NCBI GenBank assembly: GCA_905234715.1
Contig: CAJOJI010000011.1
Location: 1-36,121, forward strand
From: an uncultured Saccharofermentans sp.
Lineage (GTDB): Bacteria; Bacillota; Clostridia; Saccharofermentanales; Saccharofermentanaceae
Length of the DNA stretch: 36,121 nt
Direction of reading: 5' to 3'
Part shown: positions 1 to 8,330 of the stretch, in pieces
How positions within the stretch are numbered: position 1 is the stretch's first letter
Layout of the letters: each line of letters begins with the position of its first letter
Program-made: the position numbers and the translations under genes
Notes under the pieces: model-generated
What the model saw: only the letters and a program-made list of their open reading frames with translations
What the model was told of the DNA's origin: nothing
The model's database searches: none

Positions 1-797
1 CAGACCACATGAACTTCAACGACTTCTTCTACATGAACGGCAAGCCCGGCATGTTCTTCGCCGTTGAACTCGGCGCGATCCTCACGATTCCGCTCATGAT
101 GGTAATGTTCAGAAAGAACAGAGAGCCCGTTAACAGCACTGAGCACACAAAGGTTACTGACTATGTTCCGACCATCACGATGCTTGGACACGTAGTCCTT
201 CTCATCATCGCTTCGTTCATCCCGAACACACACGAATGGACAAACGGAATCATCTGCATGGTATGCGGAATCCTTACGATCATCTGGGAGATCTTCAAAC
301 AGAAGGGCACCAAAGGAATGGTTCATTCGCTTAAAGCCATGGACTGGGATACGATGCTCCTTCTTACAGGTCTCTTTGTAGTTATCGCTTCCATCCGTGA
401 AGCCGGCATCATCAACGACCTCGCAAACCTTATCGCAAACTTCGGCGGCTCCAACAAATTCGTTCTCTTCACCATCATCGTATGGGGTTCAGTTCTCATC
501 TCCGCATTCATTGACAACATTCCTTACGTTGCAACGATGCTTCCTTTGCTTGCAGGCGTAGCAACTGCAATGAACGTCGAACCGCACTTCTTGTACTTCG
601 GACTTCTGGTCGGCGCTACTCTTGGCGGCAACCTCACACCTATCGGTGCATCAGCTAACATCGCAGGTGTCGGCATGCTCCGCAAGGAAGGCCACGAAGT
701 AAGCTTCGGCGACTTCATGAAGATCGGTATCCCCTTCACCCTCACGGCAGTAATCGCAGGTTATCTGTTCGTCTGGATCGTCTGGGCGCCGAAGTAA
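1..797 (+). CDS. ArsB/NhaD-type (ion transporter superfamily) permease, C-terminal part
   Basis: This is the last ~265 residues of a polytopic membrane permease; the frame is open to the window edge (codons precede the first ATG at 9), so the start lies outside. Several hydrophobic helices are visible, with a conserved stretch SAFIDNIPYVATMLPLL followed by GATLGGNLTPIGASANIAG. That pair of re-entrant-like motifs is characteristic of the ArsB/NhaD/SLC13 ion transporter superfamily, whose members move anions or exchange sodium for protons. The substrate cannot be told from this half. It ends in VWAPK and is followed 31 bases later by a bidirectional terminator, so it is the last gene of its transcript. 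Family call is good; arsenite, sodium or carboxylate specificity is not decided. Confidence 0.8.
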   Translation, partial: DHMNFNDFFYMNGKPGMFFAVELGAILTIPLMMVMFRKNREPVNSTEHTKVTDYVPTITMLGHVVLLIIASFIPNTHEWTNGIICMVCGILTIIWEIFKQKGTKGMVHSLKAMDWDTMLLLTGLFVVIASIREAGIINDLANLIANFGGSNKFVLFTIIVWGSVLISAFIDNIPYVATMLPLLAGVATAMNVEPHFLYFGLLVGATLGGNLTPIGASANIAGVGMLRKEGHEVSFGDFMKIGIPFTLTAVIAGYLFVWIVWAPK

Positions 798-828
798 GTA
801 TTCAATCAACAAAAATCGGCCAACAAAA

Positions 829-852
829 GAGCCACCTCAAAAGAGGTGGCTC
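829..852. terminator. Bidirectional intrinsic terminator between convergent genes
   Basis: A perfect 10-bp stem (gagccacctc at 829-838, gaggtggctc at 843-852) closes an AAAA loop. On the minus strand it is followed by TTTTGTTG, and on the plus strand by an AT-rich tail. It sits between the permease and the convergent small gene at 882-1211, so it probably serves both. Confidence 0.8.
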
Positions 853-881
853 AATAATTAATTAAGTTGTCCGGTAAGGGA

Positions 882-1211
882 TCAGCCCTCTTCGCCGTAG
901 AACGCTTCGTAAGCAGCTTCTGCAAGAGTGCCTGAAGCATTTGCGATTACAGTGCTGTCAGGTGCCAAAAGTCTGTAGCTTCTCTCACCAAGGGATCCGA
1001 TAGGCATCTGGCCGTCGATTCCGAGAAGAATGTTGTAGAAGCAGTCTGTAAGTACCGAATTAAAAACCTCTCTCAAGAGTTCGTCACTTGCGCCTGCAGC
1101 CTTGAGCTTTGCGATCTGCTCGCCTGCAACACTGTCAGTATCTGCGAGATACGTCTCGAGCATTGCATCCTTTTCTTCTCTAGCTGCCTTAGCAAATAAT
1201 AAAGCATCCAT
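882..1211 (-). CDS. Small hypothetical protein, 109 aa
   Basis: I do not recognise a family. The protein is soluble, acidic and largely helical in composition, begins MDALLFAKAAREEKDAMLE and has no signal peptide or membrane segment. It contains two cysteines and a helix-rich N-terminal half. The start is supported by a GGAGGG ribosome binding site seven bases before the ATG. It is a monocistronic unit: a long upstream region without genes (1212-1510) and the shared terminator at 829-852 downstream. That region carries a 22-bp palindrome at 1298-1319 which could control it. Real gene likely, function unknown. Confidence 0.65.
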   Translation of the reverse strand: MDALLFAKAAREEKDAMLETYLADTDSVAGEQIAKLKAAGASDELLREVFNSVLTDCFYNILLGIDGQMPIGSLGERSYRLLAPDSTVIANASGTLAEAAYEAFYGEEG

Positions 1212-1297
1212 GATCGGTTCCCTCCGATTTCCATAGTTTTACATATTTTATCAGGTATATGCCTTTATAGTAAAGTTATCATACCTGAATCGATTAC

Positions 1298-1319
1298 ACG
1301 AACAAGGATATTTGTTCGT
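1298..1319. promoter_or_regulatory. Perfect palindrome upstream of the 109-aa gene
   Basis: Two 8-bp arms (acgaacaa and ttgttcgt) flank a 6-base spacer, about 90 bases before the start of the gene at 882-1211. It has the size of a dimeric-regulator site. A second, looser inverted repeat (aacaagga at 1301-1308 and tccttgtt at 1338-1345) overlaps it. It is not a LexA box, because the GAAC/GTTC half-sites are 10 rather than 4 bases apart. The rest of 1212-1510 shows no gene. Confidence 0.35.
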
Positions 1320-1399
1320 TATTTCCGACATAAAAAATCCTTGTTACTGTTCGAAAAAAGTGCGCGAATCGTTTCCCTTTAATCACGCTTTCATGAGAA

Positions 1400-1427
1400 G
1401 GGCGTGCAGCCTGTAATCTGCACGCCC
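1400..1427. terminator. Stem-loop downstream of the large surface protein, weak terminator
   Basis: A perfect 10-bp stem (gggcgtgcag at 1400-1409, ctgcacgccc at 1418-1427) with an 8-base loop lies about 85 bases beyond the stop of the minus-strand gene at 1511-4519. There is no U-run on the minus side, so it may act as an RNA 3'-end stabiliser or a Rho-assisted terminator rather than a classic intrinsic one. Confidence 0.4.
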
Positions 1428-1510
1428 CGGAACCCTGCATTTTGATTTTATAATCTTTTACTTTTCAATGGAGAGTCCGTATGTTTGACGCATCAAAACG
1501 TAGGGTCGCT

Positions 1511-4500
1511 TTATTCTTCTTCCTCAGCTTCATCACGTCTTCTCTTGATGAAGAGGATGCCTGCTGCAGCTGCCGCAGTGATAAGGAGTGTGGCTACCAC
1601 GATCCTTGTGGTGGCGATATCCTCACCTGTCTTAACAACAGATGCGGGAGCTGCCTTCGTACCGATGGCTACTACGAACGGTGAGAATGACTTCGTCTCA
1701 AATGTGAGAGTCAGATTCTGTGCGTTGTATACAGCTTCGATAATCTCAAATTTGTCGTCATCAAGCATGTGGAGGATCAGGACTGTCTCGCCATCCTCAA
1801 GATCAAGAGCTTTCTCCAGTACGAGTGTTATTCTTACTGTGAATCCGGGCTCATGTACTTCACCATTCTTGTCATAGAGAGTTATGTTAAATCCCAACGG
1901 GAATTCGGAAATGTCATAGCCCTTTTCTGCAATCTGCTTCTTGAATGCTGCAATTTCTTCTTCAGATGTGTCAGAAGTATCAAACTCAGTTACTAAGAGC
2001 AGATAATCATCGATCTTATCTTCGCTGACACCTTCGAATACAGCAGATACTCTTGTCAGACTGTCTGTGAAATTAACTGTCTCAGAATCAGGTACCATGC
2101 CCCATGCACCGATCCAGATATAGTCATCCTCGGAAGGATACTCTATGCTGTTCTCACCGATAGGAGTATTGAACATATCCTTTTCATTGCATTCGAGATA
2201 GAAGATCGCATAGTCGTTAATACCCTTAACAACTACTTCAGCAGGGCATTCAGGGTAAGCAATTTCAAAGTATGTGAAATCTTCCTCACCTGCATCGCCG
2301 CACTCGAAAATCAAAGTTCCATCTTTATCACTTCCGCCTACAGGCTCAATAACCTTGCCATCTTTATCCAGTGCCTTCATACTGAGATCCAGCATGATAA
2401 CATCAATACCGACAACCCAACACTCGTTGAAGTAAACTTCACATGTAGTCTCTGTAACCTTGATTCCTTCATATGTTACAAAGTGTCCGGGTGAGAACGA
2501 TTTGCGCTCAGTTACAGAGAAGCTTTCAACTTCTTCACCGTTGATGAAGTAGATCAACTTGCATTCCTCAGGAAGATCCTCAGGAAGGTCATTGTTGATT
2601 ATAGCGTCGCCGGGAATAGCCGTTCCAACTCTAAGAGCTACAAAGAACGGATTATCTTCGCCTTCCCAGTTACCGAGTGCAGGCTCATCGTCAACGAGTG
2701 CTACGTCGAAACGAGGTACATATTCTCCGGGATCTTCTTCACCAGGAACGGGCGGTTCACCGGGCTGGGGTTCACCAGGCTCGGGGTCGCCGGGTTTAGG
2801 AGGTTCTCCGGGTTCACCAGGATTATCGTTATTATTCTGCGGAGCTTCAGCTGTAAAGCCATCCGGAACTTCAGCCTCAGGACCTACGTCTTTATCTGTA
2901 GAAGCGACTAAGAATGTTGAGAAACCGCCGGTTTTAAAGAATACAGTATGTGTATCTTCATCGTACTTTGTGTCGAGATACTCTGTTTCTCCGTCGTCAG
3001 TAATGTGGATAATCTTTACATTCTCATTTTCCGGTTCAAAATCTTCACCAAGATCTAAAGCAATCCAAGCTGATCCGTCTTCGTCAAGATCATGGACTTC
3101 TTTTTCCCAATAATCATCAGTGTTAGCAATTCTGAAACGGTTATCTAAATCAATTTCAAAACCTGCCTGTACTTCAAGATCGTTATCCCACTGCTCATCT
3201 TCGTATTTCTTTTCTTCAGCAGCACTTAGATCTTCTACTGTAACAAGGCCTGAACCGTTAAGATTTGAATCATTAAGGTCAATATTTCCCTGCTTGACAG
3301 TATTTGAATCATTCTTTAATTCATCGGGTTCTTCAACAAATGTTGATCTGAAGTGGACACAATAATCCTCAACTTCAAATATGTATATATTTGCTCCATT
3401 TACGCTTTTATCAGTTTCGGGTATATTATTAGAACCATTTACATTTACTGTTTCCAACTGATAGCCGTGCTCAGGAATGAGTTCGAATACAATCTTGTAT
3501 CCTACTTCAACTGTAATACCACCATTGCCATATTGATCTTTGCAATTCGGAAGATCATAGTATTCTGAAATATCGTTTCCATCAGCATCAAGAATAGCCA
3601 GGATTTCAGCAGAACCATGATCAAATACACAATGTTCATTTATAAGGTTTCCCTGGATGTATTCATCAGGAACAGTCGAGTCTGCCCATTCTACTCTGAC
3701 AGCTCTAGCAGTATCACCTGTAACCTTTACGCTAACCAGTCCGTTACCATTTTTATCAAAAGTGCCATCTTCAAGATCTCCAGCATAAAATTTATTCTGC
3801 CAATATCTTGAGATAACTTCATAATCATCGTCATTAATATTGAAACCTATAAAACGATAACCTTCGTAATCTGGGTCATCATTATCTACATCACCGGGTC
3901 TGTGGAAACCTTCAAATGAAATGTAGTTAATTGTATCTCCGGCAAAATCAAATGACTCCTTCTTGAATGAGTCAGCAACGTAATTGGATCTGACAAGACC
4001 ATAATTCAGACTTGCAAGGCCATTGGTTGCACTGCCGCCGTCAATCTGCACTTCGAACTCACACCAGATATTAGATTCGAAAGTAATCCGATAAGCTGTT
4101 CGCAATTCAAGATGCAATTCAATTTTCTTATCAGTATCGTTTACTACATAATTTGCATATAGAAACTTTGCGTAATGTCCAATAGTATACGAATCACTTG
4201 TTAAAACTACCGTATCAGGAGTTTCAGAAAACTGATCCCATGTAACGACATATTCAGCAGTATATTCAGCCGGAAGATCAGCAGCACTGAAACTCACCGT
4301 CGATCCCGGATAAATATATGAATCCTCAGCTACCTCAACGTCTCCGTTTAACAGTTTAAGATTACCATCAGTACAACTATTTGAATATTTAATTGTGTAT
4401 TGCTTTGCGGAAGGTTCATCTCCATCCGCCCTGACTATGACTTGCGTCAACGGGATATTCGCAAACAGCAAACTGAATGAAGTTGCTGAGGCGACCAAAA

Positions 4501-4519
4501 ACTTGAATAATCGTTTCAT
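1511..4519 (-). CDS. Large secreted, probably sortase-anchored surface protein (1002 aa)
   Basis: An N-terminal signal peptide (MKRLFKFLVA then a hydrophobic core, likely cleaved after V-R-A at residue 31) and a C-terminal VVKTGE motif (961-966), hydrophobic helix (about 970-991) and KRRR cluster give the layout of a wall-anchored protein. The motif is an LPxTG variant of the kind seen in Clostridia. A Pro/Gly/Glu-rich linker (about 561-600, PGEP units) separates two halves. Each half ends in a related module: about 452-540, ending GGFSTFLVAS, and about 868-953, ending KSFSPFVVAIG. Residues about 300-400 resemble the beta repeats of bacterial surface proteins. There is no catalytic motif; adhesion or a stalk role is an inference. 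The start has AGGAG seven bases upstream. The tail after KRRR is acidic (EAEEEE), which is unusual for a sorting signal. Confidence 0.75.
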   Translation of the reverse strand: MKRLFKFLVASATSFSLLFANIPLTQVIVRADGDEPSAKQYTIKYSNSCTDGNLKLLNGDVEVAEDSYIYPGSTVSFSAADLPAEYTAEYVVTWDQFSETPDTVVLTSDSYTIGHYAKFLYANYVVNDTDKKIELHLELRTAYRITFESNIWCEFEVQIDGGSATNGLASLNYGLVRSNYVADSFKKESFDFAGDTINYISFEGFHRPGDVDNDDPDYEGYRFIGFNINDDDYEVISRYWQNKFYAGDLEDGTFDKNGNGLVSVKVTGDTARAVRVEWADSTVPDEYIQGNLINEHCVFDHGSAEILAILDADGNDISEYYDLPNCKDQYGNGGITVEVGYKIVFELIPEHGYQLETVNVNGSNNIPETDKSVNGANIYIFEVEDYCVHFRSTFVEEPDELKNDSNTVKQGNIDLNDSNLNGSGLVTVEDLSAAEEKKYEDEQWDNDLEVQAGFEIDLDNRFRIANTDDYWEKEVHDLDEDGSAWIALDLGEDFEPENENVKIIHITDDGETEYLDTKYDEDTHTVFFKTGGFSTFLVASTDKDVGPEAEVPDGFTAEAPQNNNDNPGEPGEPPKPGDPEPGEPQPGEPPVPGEEDPGEYVPRFDVALVDDEPALGNWEGEDNPFFVALRVGTAIPGDAIINNDLPEDLPEECKLIYFINGEEVESFSVTERKSFSPGHFVTYEGIKVTETTCEVYFNECWVVGIDVIMLDLSMKALDKDGKVIEPVGGSDKDGTLIFECGDAGEEDFTYFEIAYPECPAEVVVKGINDYAIFYLECNEKDMFNTPIGENSIEYPSEDDYIWIGAWGMVPDSETVNFTDSLTRVSAVFEGVSEDKIDDYLLLVTEFDTSDTSEEEIAAFKKQIAEKGYDISEFPLGFNITLYDKNGEVHEPGFTVRITLVLEKALDLEDGETVLILHMLDDDKFEIIEAVYNAQNLTLTFETKSFSPFVVAIGTKAAPASVVKTGEDIATTRIVVATLLITAAAAAGILFIKRRRDEAEEEE

Positions 4520-4696
4520 ACCGGACTCCTTTCGTTTCGATGTGCGTCAAACAATGAACTAATTCTCGAATATAAAATCATTCTGACTTGAAGCCCTGTT
4601 AAATACAATTACAGTCCTGTAAACAACCCACCAATTATGTATAGTTTTTGTAAAGTAAGGTTTGATAGGCAAAGGGTTGATAATATCAACCACATC

Positions 4697-4727
4697 AAAA
4701 AAAACCCCGAACGCACTGCATCCGGGG
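4697..4727 (-). terminator. Strong intrinsic terminator of the lipoprotein operon
   Basis: Read on the minus strand, a 10-bp stem (CCCCGGATGC with GCGTTCGGGG, two wobble pairs) with a 3-base loop is followed by eight consecutive T. It lies 25 bases after the stop of the frameshifted lipoprotein gene at 4752 and upstream of the surface-protein gene. The rest of 4520-4751 holds only the 5' leader of that gene, with no further coding signal. Confidence 0.85.
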
Positions 4728-4751
4728 CATCATCACATGCAAAATTATAAA

Positions 4752-5560
4752 TCACAGACTGCTCGGCGGCGGCACCTGCATGTGCTCGCAAACGTCGTCG
4801 AGATATTCGTTTACCTCTGTGGGCACGTAACCGAAGCCGTAAGCGTAGAAGACCGTGCTGTTCTTGACATAGATGCCGGCGGTATAGAAAACGTCGCCGT
4901 GTGAGCCGGTCAGGAGTGTGTACCTGAGGCCGTCTTCACCTTCGAAAGATTCGAGTTCCAGGTCGTAGTCGAAGTCGTACATCTCGTCATTTCAGGAGAT
5001 GCGCCCATGTTGGAAAGCTCCCTGCGCAAAGCCTGTCTTGCCTGCTCCACCTGCTGGTCGTTTTCGAAAACGTCGAAGACCATGCGCGGATCGAATTCAT
5101 CGGCGTCGATGATTCCGTCCTCATCGCGGACGTAATAAGAATCAACGGCCATCTCGTAGTAAAGGTCGGCGTCTCTTGAAGAGCCGAATGCCATTGAGAC
5201 GCAGAAGATCTCGTTGAACATGTAGTAGCTCATGTTACCGACCGCAAAGACCGTGGCTTCCTTAATGTTCTCATCGTAGAAGATCGGTATCTCGCTCGAA
5301 GCCTCAATCGCCATGCCGGCAGCCTTGCCGTCAGCACGGACGTAAACACCGTCGTTTAGCTGGTTAACATCGCCGTATGAATCCTTGATGAAATGCGCGA
5401 AGTCACGGGAGCTCTTGTAGCGCTCGGCACCGTATTCCTTTGCGTAAGACTCAAGAGCAGCCGTGCCCATCGGGTTGACGTATTTGTTCAGGCATCCTGT
5501 TACGGACAACGCCATAGATGCCGCGAGAGTAACTGAAATGATTGAAGTGATCTTTTTCAT
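4752..5560 (-). pseudogene. Lipoprotein gene with a frameshift near 4985
   Basis: The first ~192 residues run from 5560 with a lipoprotein signal (MKKITSIISV, lipobox V-T-G-C with Cys23), then a soluble domain. In this frame the protein degenerates into a Thr/Ser-rich tail after NMGASPE and stops at 4910. The natural continuation is in another frame from 4982 (MYDFDYDLELESFEGEDG, to GYVPTEVNEYLDD), ending at 4752 just before a strong terminator. That second piece has no ribosome binding site. A TGA in the second frame at 4992-4994 confines the slip to about 4983-4992. Restored, the protein would be about 269 residues. It is the last of three lipoprotein genes, 9 bases after its neighbour. A sequencing indel or true decay are both possible. 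Function unknown. Confidence 0.7.
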
Positions 5561-5569
5561 AAGCTTTTC

Positions 5570-6907
5570 TTAAGCAATGAGTGATTCAAGGTAATCGTGC
5601 ATTGTTGAGTAGCTGAAACGTTGGTTTGTAGGCTTCGACATGAGGCCGTATTCGGGATCGTTCGAATTAAGCACGAACTTTCTTGCGAGCTGAATTACTG
5701 TCCTTTCGGTGAAGTTTTTCATCGCGGGCATGTAGATGTCTTCAGTGCAGCTCAGCGCGTTATGGTAGTAGAGCTTTTCCACTGTTTGCTCGTCACTTGC
5801 AGGATCGTAATCGACAACAGTCTCACGCGCGTAAGACTCGCAGAGATCCCACTTGTGGTAGCCGCCATCCCTCTCGCCTATAGCATATACGTCTGTGCTG
5901 ACGTGGAGGAAAAACGTCTCGCCGTATTCATAAGTAATGATCAGTTCCTTATCGGTGAGATAGACCATGAAGCCGCTTACCTGGCCGGTCGTGACTATCT
6001 CGGGTGAAGTGATGACTTCGATCGCTTCTCCGGCATATTCCTTGTACTCGAAAACATGGAACGTCGAAGAATATCCGTTGCCGTCATCGCTTATGAAGAA
6101 CAGCTCGGGAAGTCCGTTTCCGTCAATGTCGTAAAGTCCCACGGGATCAATTGTGTGTGTTGATTCGACAGTATAGATGTCGTCTCTGTACTGCTCAAGG
6201 ATCAGGATATATGCGGCGATAGCCTTTTCGTAGCTGTCGGCAAAAGCCGTCGTCTCGCTTGTTCCTGAAGGCGAAACGGGCTGTGTATCCGTAGGCTGAG
6301 TATCAGTAGGTTCCGTTACCGCGGGGTCCGTTTCAGTCGGATCCGGAGCAGGTGTCGGGATATAATCGGGCGGGTTGACTATGCCCTTGAAAGCGAAGAG
6401 CTCGTCAATCTTTGTGATATCGGATATCTTCCACTCACCGTCTTCGAGTTCAAACTCCATCTTGGCTTTGATGGTCTTTGTTTCGTCAGTGTTTTTGATC
6501 GCATCCTCGTATGGGATATAAAGATCGTAAACCTTGTTCACAACCTCATCCCAGTCCATTACCTCATACTTGACCGCAACGGAAGCTTTCTTGCCGTCGA
6601 CTTTGATATCGTCTGTATCGTAATGGATCTCAATGGTATCGAAGATCAAGTCGTAACAGTCTGTATAATACTCATCTGAAAAATCGAAGCCGCCCATCGC
6701 ATTTTCAGCCTGCTTGTAAGCCTTGTCTTTCTTCTTCATGTTGGTCAGGTCGGCAAATGCTTCAAAGTCGTCATTACGGAATGCTTCGGCACACTCGTCG
6801 ATAACTTTGCTGATTGCTTCCCTGTCTTTTTTCGTAGTGTCGCAGCCGGCAAGACCTGCCAGGACCGAAACGCATAATGCTGATGCAATTATCTTCTTAA
6901 ATCTCAT
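5570..6907 (-). CDS. Lipoprotein with NTF2-like-type N-domain and Asp-rich loop domain (445 aa)
   Basis: A lipoprotein signal peptide ends in L-A-G-C (Cys22), so the protein should be tethered to the outer face of the membrane. Residues ~25-178 form an alpha+beta domain (helical start KDREAISKVIDECAEAF, end EDGEWKISDITKIDELF) typical of NTF2-like or DUF4878-type lipoprotein domains. A Pro/Thr linker of repeated PTDTQ/TEP units follows (about 178-216). The C-terminal half carries GLYDIDGNGLPELFFISD (about 258-273), an EF-hand-like calcium-binding loop of the kind used in FG-GAP or dockerin-like folds. It shares this exact architecture with the next gene upstream (6926-8242) and is a tandem paralogue. 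The gaps are 18 and 9 bases, so this is one operon. Ligand unknown. Confidence 0.75.
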   Translation of the reverse strand: MRFKKIIASALCVSVLAGLAGCDTTKKDREAISKVIDECAEAFRNDDFEAFADLTNMKKKDKAYKQAENAMGGFDFSDEYYTDCYDLIFDTIEIHYDTDDIKVDGKKASVAVKYEVMDWDEVVNKVYDLYIPYEDAIKNTDETKTIKAKMEFELEDGEWKISDITKIDELFAFKGIVNPPDYIPTPAPDPTETDPAVTEPTDTQPTDTQPVSPSGTSETTAFADSYEKAIAAYILILEQYRDDIYTVESTHTIDPVGLYDIDGNGLPELFFISDDGNGYSSTFHVFEYKEYAGEAIEVITSPEIVTTGQVSGFMVYLTDKELIITYEYGETFFLHVSTDVYAIGERDGGYHKWDLCESYARETVVDYDPASDEQTVEKLYYHNALSCTEDIYMPAMKNFTERTVIQLARKFVLNSNDPEYGLMSKPTNQRFSYSTMHDYLESLIA

Positions 6908-6925
6908 TTCCTAAACCCCTCAAAT

Positions 6926-8242
6926 TTATTGTTCTGTTGAAGATTCCAGATAAGTGATGGCCTCATCGGTGTACATCATCTCATATTCAGGTACAGATAA
7001 GAGACCGTACTCGAGGTCGCCTTTCCACGGTGTGTAATTGCGTGCAACGACCACAGCCGCATTGTCGATATAAGACGATACGATCTTGGTGTATTCAGCC
7101 TCAGTGAGCTCACTGTTTCTGTCGCTGTACTCATCACTGTACGTATGGTAATCGGTGGTATACATTTCGGTATCCGTGTCAGAATCGTATTCCAAACGCT
7201 CGTCGCGTCTGTAATGACCAACCCAGTTCCATTCGCAATCATAGATGATCGTGTCGGTGTGATAGTCGGTTTCCTCACCGCCGCTGTATGAGATAACAGT
7301 ACAATTGTCTTCGGTCGTGAAAACAATGAACGATCCGCCGTCGGCTGCCATATAAGTAATGCCCGGTATGTAGATGTAATTCATATATTCACCCGTTCCG
7401 AGATTGTATATGCAGATATTAAGAGCAGCGCTGAAAACCTCGCCGTTGCTGTATTTGTCGGCGGTAAGGTAAATGAGTTCAATGCATCCGTCCTGATTGA
7501 GATCGTAAACGTTGATACACTTATCGAATGTAAGCTCCGCATCCTCTATCAGAGACATGTCAGTCCAGAGCTGCACAAATGCGGCGCTGACCATCTTCTC
7601 ATAAGAATACTCGGCCGGTGGATTTGTCGGTGTCGGCACTGTTCCGGTCGGCTCCGTTTCCGTAGGCTCAGTCTCAGTAGGATCGGGTTCAGTCGGATCG
7701 GGCTCTCTAAATATTCCGATAAAGCCGAAAACCTCATCGAGATTCGTGATCTTACTTATCTTCCACTCATCGCCGTCTTTGACCAGAGTAATCTTGCCTT
7801 TTACCTTGATCGTGTCATCAGTATTCTTGACCGCTTTCCTGATCTCGGTGATATCGTTCTCGCGCAGATACTCAAGGACTTCTTCCCAATCAACGATCTC
7901 GTAAGTAACCTTTATGGTAGCTTTGCCGTCCTTGACTTCGATGTCATCGGACTCGTAGTTGATGGTGATGGTGGAGGCAACTTCCTCGTAGTATTCGACT
8001 GCATATTTGTTTTGCGTATCGAAATACATTGCGAGCATGAGATCATCGCAGTCATCGTCACCGTCGTCCCAGTCGGTCAGGTCAAGGACAGCGTCCGGAT
8101 CGCAGTCTTGCAGCGCTTCGGCATATTCTCCAAGCGTGTTCTCGATTGAGGAAATATCCTTTTTCGAAGGGCCTTTGCAGCCTGCAAAACCTGCAGCAAC
8201 AGCAACGCAGAGAACTGCTGACATCACTCTTTTGGAATTCAT
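6926..8242 (-). CDS. Lipoprotein, paralogue of its downstream neighbour (438 aa)
   Basis: First gene of the three-lipoprotein operon. The signal peptide ends F-A-G-C (Cys22). Residues ~25-178 match the neighbour's N-domain (IENTLGEYAEALQDCDPDAV at the start, DEWKISKITNLDEVFGF at the end). Next comes a Pro/Thr/Glu linker (180-210, DPTE and TEPT units), then a C-domain with VYDLNQDGCIELIYL (about 245-259), again an EF-hand-like D-x-N-x-D-G loop. The start is backed by AAGGGGAG before the ATG. Pro/Thr linkers of this kind are usual in clostridial extracellular proteins. It is probably an envelope sensor or binding protein, but the sequence gives no direct evidence of a ligand. Confidence 0.75.
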   Translation of the reverse strand: MNSKRVMSAVLCVAVAAGFAGCKGPSKKDISSIENTLGEYAEALQDCDPDAVLDLTDWDDGDDDCDDLMLAMYFDTQNKYAVEYYEEVASTITINYESDDIEVKDGKATIKVTYEIVDWEEVLEYLRENDITEIRKAVKNTDDTIKVKGKITLVKDGDEWKISKITNLDEVFGFIGIFREPDPTEPDPTETEPTETEPTGTVPTPTNPPAEYSYEKMVSAAFVQLWTDMSLIEDAELTFDKCINVYDLNQDGCIELIYLTADKYSNGEVFSAALNICIYNLGTGEYMNYIYIPGITYMAADGGSFIVFTTEDNCTVISYSGGEETDYHTDTIIYDCEWNWVGHYRRDERLEYDSDTDTEMYTTDYHTYSDEYSDRNSELTEAEYTKIVSSYIDNAAVVVARNYTPWKGDLEYGLLSVPEYEMMYTDEAITYLESSTEQ

Positions 8243-8268
8243 TTTTCTACTCTCCCCTTACAGTTTTA

Positions 8269-8301
8269 AGTCTGGCCCCCGCCAAAGCGAAAACCAGACT
8301 T
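8269..8301. other. Stem-loop in the leader of the lipoprotein operon
   Basis: Arms aagtctgg (8269-8276) and ccagactt (8294-8301) form an 8-bp stem between the end of the phosphoesterase gene and the start of the lipoprotein operon. There is no U-run on either side, so a terminator is doubtful; it may be a 3'-end structure or an attenuator-like leader hairpin. Confidence 0.35.
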
Positions 8302-8330
8302 TACAATGTTCTATTCTTATTAAGCTATAC

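Noticed and set aside
1298..1319. LexA/SOS box
   Set aside because: Half-sites GAAC and GTTC are 10 bases apart; the Gram-positive box has 4.
4752..4982. Independent 76-residue gene
   Set aside because: No ribosome binding site and it continues the lipoprotein in another frame; treated as part of the frameshifted gene.
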